From: Acidimicrobiales bacterium
Lineage (GTDB): Bacteria > Actinomycetota > Acidimicrobiia > Acidimicrobiales > RAAP-2
Reading direction: 5' to 3'
DNA: 57,081 nucleotides
NCBI GenBank assembly: GCA_017883045.1
Contig: JADGOJ010000004.1
Location: 1 to 57,081 of the forward strand
This document shows, piece after piece, positions 16,745-25,342 of the stretch. Below the pieces are notes generated by a model. The model was not told the origin of the DNA and ran no database searches. It was given only the letters and a program-made list of their open reading frames with translations. Made by a program: the position numbers and the translations under genes. Numbering within the stretch: the first letter of the stretch is position 1; each line of letters opens with the position of its first letter.

Positions 16745-16775
16745 CTAGGGGTCAAAATGTGACTGGGGACCCTAG
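16745..16775. promoter_or_regulatory. Nested inverted repeat upstream of the plus-strand sensory island
   Basis: Outer arms CTAGGG (16745-16750) and CCCTAG (16770-16775) enclose a second inverted repeat, GTCA-AAATG-TGAC (16751-16763). The element sits 34 bases before the ATG of the PNPOx-like gene and about 45 bases upstream of the infA promoter. It is placed like a shared operator; the binding protein is unknown. The remaining intergenic sequence contains a second hairpin, TTCGGC/GCCGAA, at 16721-16737. Confidence 0.35.
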
Positions 16776-16808
16776 TTGCGCGGGGCAAAACGGGTTCATG
16801 CTGGGTGG

Positions 16809-17204
16809 ATGACGGCAACGGGTCAGACCCTCTCAGGCGAGCCGCTCTCGCGGGCGGACTGCCTTCGCTTGCTGGGCGGCGTCGATCGGGGCCGGGTCGT
16901 ACTCTCGGTGCGGGCCCTGCCCGCAGCCCTCCCGGCCCGGATTGCCCTCACCGGAGAGGACCATTTGGTGCTGGCGAGCACCGAAGAGGCCGTAATCCTC
17001 GCCGCCCGCCGGGGCGACGTGATCTCGGTGCAGATCGACGGCCTCGAACCCGATGGGACGACCTGGTCGGTCCTGGCGTCAGGGATCGTGGCCAACGCCG
17101 ACGAGGACGAGGCCATCGGCCCAGGCCTGCAGGACGCCGTCGATCACGGCGCCACCCTGCTGACATTGCCCCTGTCGGTGGTGCGAGGCCAGCGCACCCA
17201 CTAG
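16809..17204 (+). CDS. PNPOx-like split-barrel protein (pyridoxamine 5'-phosphate oxidase family)
   Basis: A 131-residue split beta-barrel protein of the pyridoxamine 5'-phosphate oxidase-like type: LSRADCLRLLGGVDRGRVVLSV at the N-terminus, LPARIALTGEDHLVLAST in the first half, and TTWSVLASGIVAN toward the end. Such proteins bind FMN, F420 or haem and are common in actinobacteria; it is not PdxH, since the PLP-binding residues are absent and a true pdxH exists at 3090-3701. ATG 16809 is preferred over an upstream in-frame ATG (16776) because the domain starts soon after it. It is followed after 42 bases by a GAF histidine kinase, so a redox- or cofactor-linked role is likely but inferred. Confidence 0.75.
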   Translation: MTATGQTLSGEPLSRADCLRLLGGVDRGRVVLSVRALPAALPARIALTGEDHLVLASTEEAVILAARRGDVISVQIDGLEPDGTTWSVLASGIVANADEDEAIGPGLQDAVDHGATLLTLPLSVVRGQRTH

Positions 17205-17246
17205 CGGCCCTCAACGAGGCCCACGCCGTGTGGAAGGCTGAACGCT

Positions 17247-18383
17247 ATGGCGTACCACCGGATCCTCGATCCCGAGCGGCTTCACGCGCTCATCGACGCG
17301 ATCCTGCTGATCGAGGCCGACGCCAACCTTGACGGCCTGCTCGGGCGCATCGTCGAGACGGCGAGCCAGTTGGTCGGCGCGCGCTACGGAGCGCTGGGCG
17401 TGGTTGCCGGCGACGGCACGACGCTCTCGCGCTTCATCACCTACGGGATCGACGAGGGGACGAGGGCGACCATCGGCGCCGACCCCCACGGCGCCGGAGT
17501 GCTCGGCGAGACGATGCGCCGACGCGAACCCCTCGTCATCGACGAGTTGAGCACCTACCCCAAGGCGGTGGGAGTCCCCGAGGGACACCCGCCGATGCAC
17601 CGGTTCCTCGGCGTGCCCGTCACGACCGGTGACGGCCACATCTTCGGCAACCTCTACCTCACCGATCCGCTCGACGGCGAGCCCTTCAGCGAAGAGGACG
17701 CGCAACTCGTCGTGGGCTTCGGCCGGGCGGCCGGCCTGGTCATCGACCAGGCGACGCTGCGCAGCCAACTTCGTGAGCTGACCCTCAGTGAAGAGCGCGA
17801 ACGACTGGCGCGCGACCTGCACGACACGGTCATCCAACGGCTCTTCGGGGCTGGGCTCGCATTGCAGATATCGCTCTCCTCGGTGCTCGACGACGACGTG
17901 CGCAGTCGGATCAACAACGTCCTTGACGAACTCGACACCACGATCAAGGAGATCCGTACCACGATCTTCGAGATCGACCAGGAGCAGGCGACCGACGTCT
18001 CGCTCCAGAGCAGGATCAACTCGCTGACGATGGAGGTCGCCAACCGACTCGGGGTCCACACCGACGTGAAGATCGAAGCGGGCATCGACGCCGCCATCGG
18101 CCCGCACTGCGCGCATCACACGATCCAGGCGCTTCGCGAGATCCTGTCGAACATCGTTCGCCACTCCAACGCCTCGGCGGTGGAGATCAAGGTGTCCACG
18201 AAGGGCAACCTGATCGAGGTCGTGGTACGCGACAACGGCGTCGGATTCACGCCAAATATCGGGCCAGGACGGGGTTTGCGCAACCTGGCGTCGCGCGCGC
18301 GCGAGCTGGGTGGGGATTGCACGATCAATTCCGAGATCGGCCGTGGCACAATGGTTCGATGGACCGCCAACCGATTGGACTGA
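17247..18383 (+). CDS. GAF-domain sensor histidine kinase (NarL/DevS-like)
   Basis: A 378-residue cytosolic sensor kinase with no membrane segment. A GAF domain spans about 28-170, with ARYGALGV, HPPMHRFLGVPV (114-125) and GNLYLTD. A HisKA_3 dimerisation domain follows, with phospho-acceptor H192 in ERERLARDLHDTVIQRLFG, and an HATPase domain covers about 285-376 (N box REILSNIVRHSNAS, G box DNGVGF...GRGLRNL). The layout and GAF motifs resemble the oxygen/redox sensors DevS/DosT of mycobacteria, though only one GAF domain is present. H114 and H118 lie where a haem ligand could be. ATG 17247; the response regulator starts 1 base after its stop. Confidence 0.92.
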   Translation: MAYHRILDPERLHALIDAILLIEADANLDGLLGRIVETASQLVGARYGALGVVAGDGTTLSRFITYGIDEGTRATIGADPHGAGVLGETMRRREPLVIDELSTYPKAVGVPEGHPPMHRFLGVPVTTGDGHIFGNLYLTDPLDGEPFSEEDAQLVVGFGRAAGLVIDQATLRSQLRELTLSEERERLARDLHDTVIQRLFGAGLALQISLSSVLDDDVRSRINNVLDELDTTIKEIRTTIFEIDQEQATDVSLQSRINSLTMEVANRLGVHTDVKIEAGIDAAIGPHCAHHTIQALREILSNIVRHSNASAVEIKVSTKGNLIEVVVRDNGVGFTPNIGPGRGLRNLASRARELGGDCTINSEIGRGTMVRWTANRLD

Positions 18384-18384
18384 T

Positions 18385-19029
18385 GTGATCCGCCTGCTGC
18401 TTGTTGATGACCACGAGATCGTCCGCCGGGGCCTTCGCGAGCTGCTCGAGGTCGAGGCCGACCTGAAGGTCGTCGCCGAGGCGGGGTCGCTCGACGAGGC
18501 GCTCGCGCTCAACATCGACGAGATCGACGTTGCCGTGCTCGACGTCCGCTTGCCCGACGGCAGCGGTGTCGACCTCTGTCGGCTGCTGCGCGAGAAGCGT
18601 CCGGAACTGGCGTGCCTGATGCTGACGTCATTCGCCGACAACGAGGCGCTCAACGCGTCGGTGCTCGCCGGTGCGAGGGGCTACGTCTTGAAGAACGTCC
18701 GCGGCGACGACTTGGTCGGCGCCATCCGCCAGGTCGCCGACGGCGAGATGCTCCTCACCAACGATCAGATCGAGCGGGCCCGCGAGCGGTTGCGTCGCCA
18801 GATCACCGAGGACATCCGACTCGAGAGCCTGAGCGCCCAGGAGAGCCGCATTCTCGAGCTGTTGAGCGAGGGGCTGAGCAACCGCGAGATCGCCGAGGTC
18901 ATGTTCCTCGCCGAGAAGACGGTCAAGAACTACGTGTCGAACCTGCTCGCGAAGCTCGGCTTCCAGCGCCGCACCGAGGCGGCGCTCTTCGCGCAGCGTC
19001 AGTACGACCGCAGCCACCCTCAGGACTAG
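18385..19029 (+). CDS. NarL/FixJ-type response regulator
   Basis: A 214-residue two-component regulator. The receiver domain (1-120) carries acidic D8 and D9, phospho-acceptor D53 in VAVLDVRLPDGSG and the switch/K region MLTSF...YVLKN. A LuxR-type helix-turn-helix lies at about 148-205 (LSAQESRILELLSEGLSNREIAEVMF and EKTVKNYVSNLLAKLG). It starts at GTG 18385, one base after the kinase stop codon, so kinase and regulator are co-translated partners. The HTH is close to that of DevR/DosR and LiaR-like regulators. Its 3' end overlaps map by 4 bases, convergently. Confidence 0.94.
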   Translation: MIRLLLVDDHEIVRRGLRELLEVEADLKVVAEAGSLDEALALNIDEIDVAVLDVRLPDGSGVDLCRLLREKRPELACLMLTSFADNEALNASVLAGARGYVLKNVRGDDLVGAIRQVADGEMLLTNDQIERARERLRRQITEDIRLESLSAQESRILELLSEGLSNREIAEVMFLAEKTVKNYVSNLLAKLGFQRRTEAALFAQRQYDRSHPQD

Positions 19030-19766
19030 GCGACGGTGAAGACCTCGGGCCCCTCGTCGGTGACGGCGATGGTGTGCTCGAAGTGCGCCGAGAGCTGGCC
19101 GTCCTGGGTCAAGACACTCCAGCCGTCCTCGAGCACGTAGGTGTCGTAGGAACCGACGTTGATCATGGGCTCGATGGCGAAGACCATGCCCTCTTTCAGC
19201 GTGGGCCCGGGCGTGCCCGGCCAGTAGTTGGGCACTTGGGGGCTCTCGTGCATCGCGGTGCCGATCGCGTGGCCAACGTACTCGCGCACTACGGAGAATC
19301 CGGCGGCCTCGGCGACGTCCTGGACCGCGCGGCCGACCTCGTGCAGCCGATTGCCGATGACCAGTTGGTCGATGCCGGCCCACAGGGAGCGCTCGGTCAC
19401 CTCGATCAACTTGCGCGCGAGGTCGCTGATCTCGCCAACGCCCGCGGTGTACGCGGCATCTCCGTGGTAGCCCTCGATGATGGCGCCGCAGTCGACCGAG
19501 ATGATGTCGCCCTCTCGCAGCACGTAGCCGCCCGGGATGCCGTGCACGATCATGTCGTTGGGACTCGTGCAGATGACCGCCGGGAACCCGTGGTAGTTGA
19601 GGAAGTTCGAGCGCGCGCCGCGCTTGGCGAGCACCTCGGCCGCGACCTCGTTCAGTTGCATCGTCGTGACACCGGGGCGGATCGCCGCGCGGGTCGCCTC
19701 GTGCATCTCGGCCACCACCTGGCCGGCCTTGCGCATCTTCTTGAGCTCCTCGGCCGAGCGCCTCAC
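19026..19766 (-). CDS. map: Methionine aminopeptidase, type I
   Basis: Removes the initiator methionine from nascent proteins. The 246-residue protein has all five metal ligands, D92, D103, H166, E199 and E230, plus substrate-binding H75. No N-terminal zinc-finger extension is present. GTG start at 19766 overlaps the adk stop as GTGA. In most bacteria infA follows directly; here the opposing sensory island intervenes. Confidence 0.97.
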   Translation of the reverse strand: MRRSAEELKKMRKAGQVVAEMHEATRAAIRPGVTTMQLNEVAAEVLAKRGARSNFLNYHGFPAVICTSPNDMIVHGIPGGYVLREGDIISVDCGAIIEGYHGDAAYTAGVGEISDLARKLIEVTERSLWAGIDQLVIGNRLHEVGRAVQDVAEAAGFSVVREYVGHAIGTAMHESPQVPNYWPGTPGPTLKEGMVFAIEPMINVGSYDTYVLEDGWSVLTQDGQLSAHFEHTIAVTDEGPEVFTVA

Positions 19767-20422
19767 GCCAGCCCCCGCTCGTGCACGATCGCCTCGATGG
19801 CGCTCGTCACCTCGTCGGGGCTCTGGTCGCCGTCGACGGTGACCAGCAGACCCCGCGACTCGTAGAAGGCGAGGAGGGGCTCGGTGTCACGCTCGTAGGT
19901 CTCGAGGCGCTTGCGAATCGCCTCGGGCTGGTCATCGGCGCGTTGAACGACGTCGCCGCCGCAGTTCGTGCAGGTGCCCGAGATGGCCTCGACGTCGGTG
20001 TCGCGGTAGATCGCCCCGCACTCTTGGCAGATGCGCCGCGACGAGAGACGCTGGGTCACCAGTTCGATGGGCACGTCGAGATTGATGCAGAGCTTGATGC
20101 CGTCGTCGCCCAGGATCCGCTCGAGGGCCTCGGCCTGGCCGAGGGTGCGGGGGAAGCCATCGAGCAGTCCGCCCGACTGAGCGTCGGGCTCTTCGAAGCG
20201 CTCCCTCACCAGTTCGATGACCAGGTCGTCCGAGACGAGCGCGCCCGAATCGAGCACCGAGGCGACCTCGCGGCCGAGCGGCGAGCCGGCCTTGACCGCA
20301 CCGCGCAGGATGTCGCCCGTCGAGATGTGCGGGATGCCGTAGGACGCCGCTAGGCGCTTGCACTGTGTTCCCTTGCCGGCGCCCTGTTTGCCCAGGACGA
20401 CGAGATTCAGACGTGCTGGCAT
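19763..20422 (-). CDS. adk: Adenylate kinase (long form, zinc lid)
   Basis: Catalyses ATP + AMP to 2 ADP. It has 219 residues with P-loop GKQGAGKGT at 11-19, the AMP-binding STGDILR at 34-40 and a long lid domain with four cysteines, C132, C135, C151 and C154, forming a zinc site. Many actinobacterial Adk proteins have the short, metal-free lid type, so the zinc lid is a minor point of interest. ATG at 20422, two bases after the secY stop. Confidence 0.97.
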   Translation of the reverse strand: MPARLNLVVLGKQGAGKGTQCKRLAASYGIPHISTGDILRGAVKAGSPLGREVASVLDSGALVSDDLVIELVRERFEEPDAQSGGLLDGFPRTLGQAEALERILGDDGIKLCINLDVPIELVTQRLSSRRICQECGAIYRDTDVEAISGTCTNCGGDVVQRADDQPEAIRKRLETYERDTEPLLAFYESRGLLVTVDGDQSPDEVTSAIEAIVHERGLA

Positions 20423-20424
20423 TA

Positions 20425-21714
20425 CTACTTCTTCAAGAAGCCTTCGTAGTTGCGCATCATGAGTTGCGAGTCGATCTGACGCATGGTCTCAAGGGCCACG
20501 CCGACCGCGATCAGCAGTGTTGTGCCGTAGTACGGGAAGCGGTTGATGTTCCACATTGACATGAGGATGCTCGGCACGACCGCCACGGACGCGAGGAAGA
20601 GCGCCCCGACGACGGTGATCCGGCTCAGCAGCTTGGCGAAGTACTTCTCGGTGGGCAGGCCCGGGCGGATCCCCGGCACGAAGCCGCCCTGCTGGCGAAG
20701 CATCTCCGCCTGCTGGTGGGGTTCGAAGGCGATGTACACGTAGAAGAACGTGAAGGCCAGGATCAAGAGGAAGTCAGACAGGATGTAGAAGAAGCTCGTG
20801 GGGTGCAGCGAGGAGTTCACGAAGTTCTGGAAGCCGGTCCACGGGACGATGTTCGACATCAGCACCGGGATGTAGAGCACCGAGGAGGCGAAGATGATCG
20901 GGATAACGCCCGACTGGTTCACCTTCAGCGGAATGTAGGTGGTGTTGCCGCCCATCTCCTTGCGCCCGACCACCCGTCGCGCGAAGGTGACCGGTATGCG
21001 GCGCTGGCCGTTGTCCATGAAGACGATCAGGACGAGCAGGGCGATGGAGATCGCGAGGATCACCAGGAACTTGAACGGTCCGCCCTCGCTCCAGACGGCC
21101 TTGCCGCCCGTGGGCAGGCCCGCGACGACGTTGGCGAAGATCAAGAGGCTCATGCCCTGGCCGATACCGCGCTGGGTGATGAGCTCGGCGAGCCACATGA
21201 CGAAGGCCGTGCCCGCGGTCATGATCGCGACCATGAACAGCCCGAGCCAGATGTTGAACCTCGGGATCAGGTCGATGTTGAAGCCGAGCAGTGCCTGGTC
21301 GTGGCCGTGGAATGCGTAGATCAGGCCCGTCGATTGCAGCAGTGCCAGGCCGATGGTCAGGTACCGGGTGGTCTGGGTGATCTTCTTCTGGCCGACCGCG
21401 CCCTGGTCGCGCCACTGGGTGAGCTTGGGGATGACGGTCGTAAGGAGTTGGATCACGATCGAGCTGGTGATGTAGGGCATGACACCGAGGCCGAAGACCG
21501 CCAGACGCGTCAGCGCGCCACCCGAGAACAGGTTCAAGAACCCGAGCACCCCGCTCGCGCCAGCCTTGGACTGGAGCAGGGTCACCTGGGACCAGCTCAC
21601 ACCAGGGATGGGCAGGTTGGCCCCCAGCTGGTAGAGGCAGATGATCCCGATGGTGAACAGGACCTTGTTGCGAAGGTCCGGTACGCGAAAGATGTTCCCG
21701 AGGCGGCTCAGCAC
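20425..21714 (-). CDS. secY: Preprotein translocase subunit SecY
   Basis: Central channel of the SecYEG translocon. A 429-residue membrane protein with about ten transmembrane segments, starting with VPDLRNKVLFTIGII and the plug region LPIPGVSW, and containing GIGQGMSLLIFANVVAGLP and the C-terminal IRPGLPTEKYFAKLLSRIT. GTG start at 21714, 9 bases after rplO. It is followed by adk and map as in the classical spc operon. Confidence 0.98.
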   Translation of the reverse strand: MLSRLGNIFRVPDLRNKVLFTIGIICLYQLGANLPIPGVSWSQVTLLQSKAGASGVLGFLNLFSGGALTRLAVFGLGVMPYITSSIVIQLLTTVIPKLTQWRDQGAVGQKKITQTTRYLTIGLALLQSTGLIYAFHGHDQALLGFNIDLIPRFNIWLGLFMVAIMTAGTAFVMWLAELITQRGIGQGMSLLIFANVVAGLPTGGKAVWSEGGPFKFLVILAISIALLVLIVFMDNGQRRIPVTFARRVVGRKEMGGNTTYIPLKVNQSGVIPIIFASSVLYIPVLMSNIVPWTGFQNFVNSSLHPTSFFYILSDFLLILAFTFFYVYIAFEPHQQAEMLRQQGGFVPGIRPGLPTEKYFAKLLSRITVVGALFLASVAVVPSILMSMWNINRFPYYGTTLLIAVGVALETMRQIDSQLMMRNYEGFLKK

Positions 21715-21723
21715 GGTGGGGCC

Positions 21724-22209
21724 CTAGCGGTTCTGGTGCTGGTTGCCCGCCGCCGGGGGCCGGACGGCGAACGGCAGGTCCAGTTCGGTCGTGGTGCCAC
21801 CCGCGGCCTCGATGGCGGCCTTCGCTGACGCCGAGAAGCGGTGGGCCGACACGTTCAGCTTCGCGCCGATCGTGCCACGCCCGAGGACCTTGACCAGGTC
21901 CTTCTTGCGGGCCAGTCCCCTCGCGACGAGCACCTCGGGGGTGATGTCGCTCACGCCCAACGCCCCGAGGGCGTCGAGGTTGACGGGCGTGTACTCGACG
22001 CGGAACGGGTTGGTGAAGCCCTTCAGCTTGGGGATGCGCTGGAGCAGCGGCAACTGGCCACCCTCGAAGCCGGCCGGGATCTGGCGACGTGCCTTCTGGC
22101 CCTTGGTGCCACGGCCGGCGGTCTTGCCACCCTTGCCGGCGATACCGCGACCGACGATCTTCTTGCGGTGCGTTGAGCCCTCAGGCGACTTGAGATCGTG
22201 CAACTTCAT
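21724..22209 (-). CDS. rplO: 50S ribosomal protein L15
   Basis: Large-subunit protein required late in assembly. A 161-residue protein starting MKLHDLKSPEGSTHRKKIVGRG, with the glycine/lysine-rich GRGIAGKGGKTAGRGTKGQKAR tract and GFEGGQLPLLQRIPKLKGF. The ATG overlaps the rpmD stop (TGATG). A short tail, RPPAAGNQHQNR, follows the usual end. Spc operon. Confidence 0.97.
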   Translation of the reverse strand: MKLHDLKSPEGSTHRKKIVGRGIAGKGGKTAGRGTKGQKARRQIPAGFEGGQLPLLQRIPKLKGFTNPFRVEYTPVNLDALGALGVSDITPEVLVARGLARKKDLVKVLGRGTIGAKLNVSAHRFSASAKAAIEAAGGTTTELDLPFAVRPPAAGNQHQNR

Positions 22210-22391
22210 CAGTTGACCTCTTCCACTTTGATCAGGTGCGGCACGCGGGCGATCATCCCGTGGATCTCGGGACGGTCGGGCAACACGTTGGACTGGCCGA
22301 TGCCGCGCAGCCCGAGCGCACGCAGGGTCCCGCGGTGCTTGGGCTTCGTGGCGATCGCCGAACGAATCTGGGTTACTTTCAACTGGGTCAT
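22209..22391 (-). CDS. rpmD: 50S ribosomal protein L30
   Basis: A 60-residue protein, MTQLKVTQIRSAIATKPKHRGTL then GLRGIGQSNVLPDRPEIHGMI, the standard bacterial L30 sequence pattern. Located between rpsE and rplO, with one-base overlap into rplO and 2 bases after rpsE. Confidence 0.96.
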   Translation of the reverse strand: MTQLKVTQIRSAIATKPKHRGTLRALGLRGIGQSNVLPDRPEIHGMIARVPHLIKVEEVN

Positions 22392-22393
22392 GA

Positions 22394-22948
22394 CTAGGCC
22401 TCCGTCACCTTGAACAGGTCACCCTCGCGCTGACGCTCGCGGTAGGCGCGCAGCGTGCCACTGGGGATGACGTGGTCGGCGGTCTTGTCACGCGACGCCG
22501 CGATCTCCTCGGGACGGCGCAACTGCTTGAGCCCCTCGATCGTGGCGTGGGCGACGTTGATGCCGTTGGACGAACCGAGCGACTTCGCGATGATGTCCTT
22601 CACGCCGGCCATCTCGAGGATGGCGCGCGCGGCGCCGCCGGCGATGACGCCGGTTCCCGGAGCCGCGGGCTTCATGAGCACACGCCCGGCACCCGAGGCG
22701 CCAAGGACCGGGTAGACGATCGTCGTGCCGGCCAGGGGCACGTCGAAGAGGTTCTTGCGAGCCTCTTCGATGCCCTTCTGCACGGCGAGACCGGCTTCCT
22801 TGGCCTTGCCGTAGCCGAGTCCGACGCGGCCCTTGCCGTCGCCGATCACCATGAGTGCGGTGAACGAGAAACGGCGTCCACCCTTCACTACTTTCGACAC
22901 GCGATTCACTTTGATGGTGCGCTCTTCGTACTGCTCTAGGTCGGCCAT
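22394..22948 (-). CDS. rpsE: 30S ribosomal protein S5
   Basis: Protein of the 30S body that protects mRNA helicase and decoding fidelity functions. A 184-residue protein with the double-stranded RNA-binding-like N-terminal part ([23 protein letters not shown]) and a C-terminal S5 domain with [22 protein letters not shown]. Overlaps the stop of rplR by one base. Spc operon. Confidence 0.98.
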   Translation of the reverse strand: MADLEQYEERTIKVNRVSKVVKGGRRFSFTALMVIGDGKGRVGLGYGKAKEAGLAVQKGIEEARKNLFDVPLAGTTIVYPVLGASGAGRVLMKPAAPGTGVIAGGAARAILEMAGVKDIIAKSLGSSNGINVAHATIEGLKQLRRPEEIAASRDKTADHVIPSGTLRAYRERQREGDLFKVTEA

Positions 22949-23304
22949 TAGAACTCCAGTCCGGCGGCGCGAAGGGCGTCGGCGAATGCCGCGACCCGGC
23001 CGTGGTAGTCGAATCCGCCGCGGTCGAAGACCACGGTGGTGATGTGGGAATCCTTGGCCCGCTGGGCCAAGAGTCCGGCGACGGCCTTGGCACCGTCGAT
23101 GTTGCCGCCGCTGGTGCCCTTCAGACCGGCCTCGACCGATGACGCGGCGGCCAGGGTGCGACCAGCGACGTCGTCGATGATCTGTGCCGAGATGTGCTTG
23201 TTCGTGCGGCTCACGGCGACACGCGGACGCTCAGCCGTGCCCGAGAGGCGACGACGGATGCGGGCGTGACGGCGCTGACGCAGTTCACGGGTAGAACGTG
23301 CCAT
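22948..23304 (-). CDS. rplR: 50S ribosomal protein L18
   Basis: Binds 5S rRNA with L5 in the central protuberance. The 118-residue protein contains [35 protein letters not shown] and the ending [28 protein letters not shown], both typical. It overlaps rplF and rpsE by one base at each end, indicating tight coupling. Confidence 0.98.
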   Translation of the reverse strand: MARSTRELRQRRHARIRRRLSGTAERPRVAVSRTNKHISAQIIDDVAGRTLAAASSVEAGLKGTSGGNIDGAKAVAGLLAQRAKDSHITTVVFDRGGFDYHGRVAAFADALRAAGLEF

Positions 23305-23843
23305 TACTTCGCAGCCTTTCCTGCCTTGCGCATAACTCGTTCACCGAGGTAGCGCACACCCTTGCCCTTGTAGGGCTCGGGCTTACGGAGTTTGCGGATC
23401 GACGCGGCCACCTGGCCAACGACTTCCTTGTCAGCACCCTTGATGATCACTCGCGTGGGGGCCGGCACCTCGAAGGTGATGCCCTCGGGCGCGGTGAACT
23501 TCACCGGGTGAGAGAAGCCGAGCGCCAGGTCGAGCACGCCGGGACCGCCAGCGGCCGCGCGGTAGCCGACGCCGATAATCTCGAGCTCCTTCGACCAGCC
23601 CTCGGTGACGCCGGTCACCATGTTCGAGACCAGTGTGCGGGTCAGGCCGTGCAACGAGCGGTACACCGTCTCGTCGTTGACGCGGTCGACCGTGAGCACG
23701 TCGCCCTCCTGGGCCAGCGTGATGCCGTCGGGGACGTTGCGGGTCATGGTCCCGTTGGGACCCTTCACCGTGACGACGCCGTCGGCCATGCTCACGGTCA
23801 CCGCTGGCGGCACCGTGATGGGGTTACGACCAATACGTGACAT
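23304..23843 (-). CDS. rplF: 50S ribosomal protein L6
   Basis: Contacts the factor-binding centre (sarcin-ricin loop). A 179-residue protein, [18 protein letters not shown] at the N-terminus and the L6 signature [22 protein letters not shown] near the end, consisting of two tandem L6 domains. It starts 30 bases after rpsH. Confidence 0.98.
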   Translation of the reverse strand: MSRIGRNPITVPPAVTVSMADGVVTVKGPNGTMTRNVPDGITLAQEGDVLTVDRVNDETVYRSLHGLTRTLVSNMVTGVTEGWSKELEIIGVGYRAAAGGPGVLDLALGFSHPVKFTAPEGITFEVPAPTRVIIKGADKEVVGQVAASIRKLRKPEPYKGKGVRYLGERVMRKAGKAAK

Positions 23844-23873
23844 CAGCGAACCTCCAGTGGGGTTGTCGGTCGG

Positions 23874-24278
23874 TTACCAGACATAACAGAGCACCTCGCC
23901 ACCCAGCTTGGCCTTGCGGGCTTCGCGGTCGGTCATGAGGCCGTGGCTCGTCGAGACCACCGCGACACCGACGCCGCCAAGCACCTTGGGCATCTGGTCG
24001 GACTTCTTGTAGATCCGCAGACCCGGCTTGGAGACTCGCTTGATACCGATGATGGTCTTCTTGCGGTCCTCTGAGTACTTCAAGCTGATCTCGAGCTGCG
24101 AGCCGGGCTTGCCGTCGATCTTCGTGACGGTGAAGCCCGAGATGAAGCCCTCCCTCTGGAGGACCTTCGCGAGGTTCTCCTTCAGCTTCGAGCTGGGCAT
24201 CTTCACCGTGTCGAACATGGCGGAATTCGCGTTGCGAATTCGCGTGAGCATGTCGGCGATGGGGTCAGTCATTGTCAT
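23874..24278 (-). CDS. rpsH: 30S ribosomal protein S8
   Basis: Primary 16S rRNA-binding protein; in E. coli it represses the spc operon. The 134-residue protein starts [18 protein letters not shown] and ends [28 protein letters not shown] 24278 is chosen over the second Met at 24272 because an AGGAGG site at 24285-24290 has ideal spacing for it. The frame stays open upstream through rpsN but without homology. Confidence 0.97.
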   Translation of the reverse strand: MTMTDPIADMLTRIRNANSAMFDTVKMPSSKLKENLAKVLQREGFISGFTVTKIDGKPGSQLEISLKYSEDRKKTIIGIKRVSKPGLRIYKKSDQMPKVLGGVGVAVVSTSHGLMTDREARKAKLGGEVLCYVW

Positions 24279-24288
24279 TGCTGTCCTC

Positions 24289-24474
24289 CTACCAACTTGC
24301 CTTCGTGACGCCGGGAATCTCGCCGGCGTGGACCATCTGACGCAAGCAGATACGGCAAAGGCCGAACTTGCGGTACACCGAGCGCGGGCGACCGCACCGC
24401 TCGCAACGCGTGTAGGCACGCGTCGAGAACTTCGGAGTCTTCTGCTGCTTGATTCGAAGAGCTTTCTTCGCCAT
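24289..24474 (-). CDS. rpsN: 30S ribosomal protein S14, zinc type
   Basis: A 61-residue S14 of the short, zinc-binding type (also named rpsZ), with C24, C27, C40 and C43 as the ligands and the ending [17 protein letters not shown]. This is the form normally encoded in the spc operon of actinobacteria; the zinc-free paralogue, if any, lies elsewhere. Confidence 0.97.
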   Translation of the reverse strand: MAKKALRIKQQKTPKFSTRAYTRCERCGRPRSVYRKFGLCRICLRQMVHAGEIPGVTKASW

Positions 24475-24476
24475 GT

Positions 24477-25040
24477 CTATCGATTCTCCTGCTTGAAGGG
24501 GAAGCCGTAGGCCCGCAAGAATGCGCGACCCTGCTCGTCGTTCGCGGCCGTGGTGACGATCGTGATGTCGAAACCACGCGGCGCGTCGATCTTGTCGTAG
24601 TCGACCTCGGGGAAGATCAACTGGTCGTTGACACCGAAGGTGTAGTTGCCTCGCCCGTCGAACGACTTGGGCGACAGACCTCGGAAGTCACGGATTCGCG
24701 GAATCGCGAGGCTCAGCAGACGGTCGAAGAACTCCCAGGCGCGGTCGCCGCGCAGGGTGACCTTCACGCCGATGGGCTGCTCCTCGCGCAGCTTGAAGCT
24801 CGCGATCGACTTCTTGGCCCGCGTGACGATCGGCTTCTGGCCGGTGATCAGCTCGAGGTCGCGCTGGGCGCCCTCGAGCAGCGAGGCCTGCTGGGTGGCC
24901 CGCCCGACTCCGGAGTTCAAGACGATCTTTTCGAGGCGAGGCACCTGCATGATGTTGTCGAGGCCCAACTCTTCCTTGAGAGCCTGACGGATCTCTTGGT
25001 CGTAGCGGACCTTCAGACGTGGACGGGTTGTCGTGCTCAT
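24477..25040 (-). CDS. rplE: 50S ribosomal protein L5
   Basis: 5S rRNA-binding protein touching P-site tRNA. From ATG 25040 there are 187 residues with [18 protein letters not shown] near 32 and the signature [21 protein letters not shown]. The ATG overlaps the rplX stop as ATGA; an upstream in-frame start inside rplX (25064) is not supported by family alignments. Confidence 0.97.
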   Translation of the reverse strand: MSTTTRPRLKVRYDQEIRQALKEELGLDNIMQVPRLEKIVLNSGVGRATQQASLLEGAQRDLELITGQKPIVTRAKKSIASFKLREEQPIGVKVTLRGDRAWEFFDRLLSLAIPRIRDFRGLSPKSFDGRGNYTFGVNDQLIFPEVDYDKIDAPRGFDITIVTTAANDEQGRAFLRAYGFPFKQENR

Positions 25041-25342
25041 AGCGACTCTCCACACTTGCGGCAAACGCGCACCTTGGCGTCCTCGGTGATCTTGTAGCCG
25101 ACCTTGGCCGGACCCTTATGGCCGTCGCACCACAGCGCGACGTTCGACACGTGCAGCGGCATCAACTTGTCGATGATGCCGGCCTGCATGGTCGCGCCGG
25201 CCTGCTTGGTGTGGCGCTTGGCGATGTTGAGGCCGTCGAGGATCACCTTCTGGCTCGCGGGGAGCGCCTCTTCGACCTTGGCGCGCTCGCCGCGGAACTT
25301 TCCCGCGAGGACGAGCACGTCGTCACCTTTATGAATCTTCAT
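25037..25342 (-). CDS. rplX: 50S ribosomal protein L24
   Basis: Assembly initiator near the tunnel exit. A 101-residue KOW-domain protein, [23 protein letters not shown] at the N-terminus and the usual C-terminal [23 protein letters not shown]. Two cysteines, one pair CRKC, form half of a possible zinc motif, as seen in many bacterial L24 proteins. It overlaps rplE by 4 bases and rplN by 1. Confidence 0.97.
   Translation of the reverse strand: MKIHKGDDVLVLAGKFRGERAKVEEALPASQKVILDGLNIAKRHTKQAGATMQAGIIDKLMPLHVSNVALWCDGHKGPAKVGYKITEDAKVRVCRKCGESL

Noticed and set aside
16776-16808. Upstream ATG as start of the PNPOx-like gene
   Set aside because: It would add 11 residues (MRGAKRVHAGW) with no match to the family; ATG 16809 fits the domain start better.
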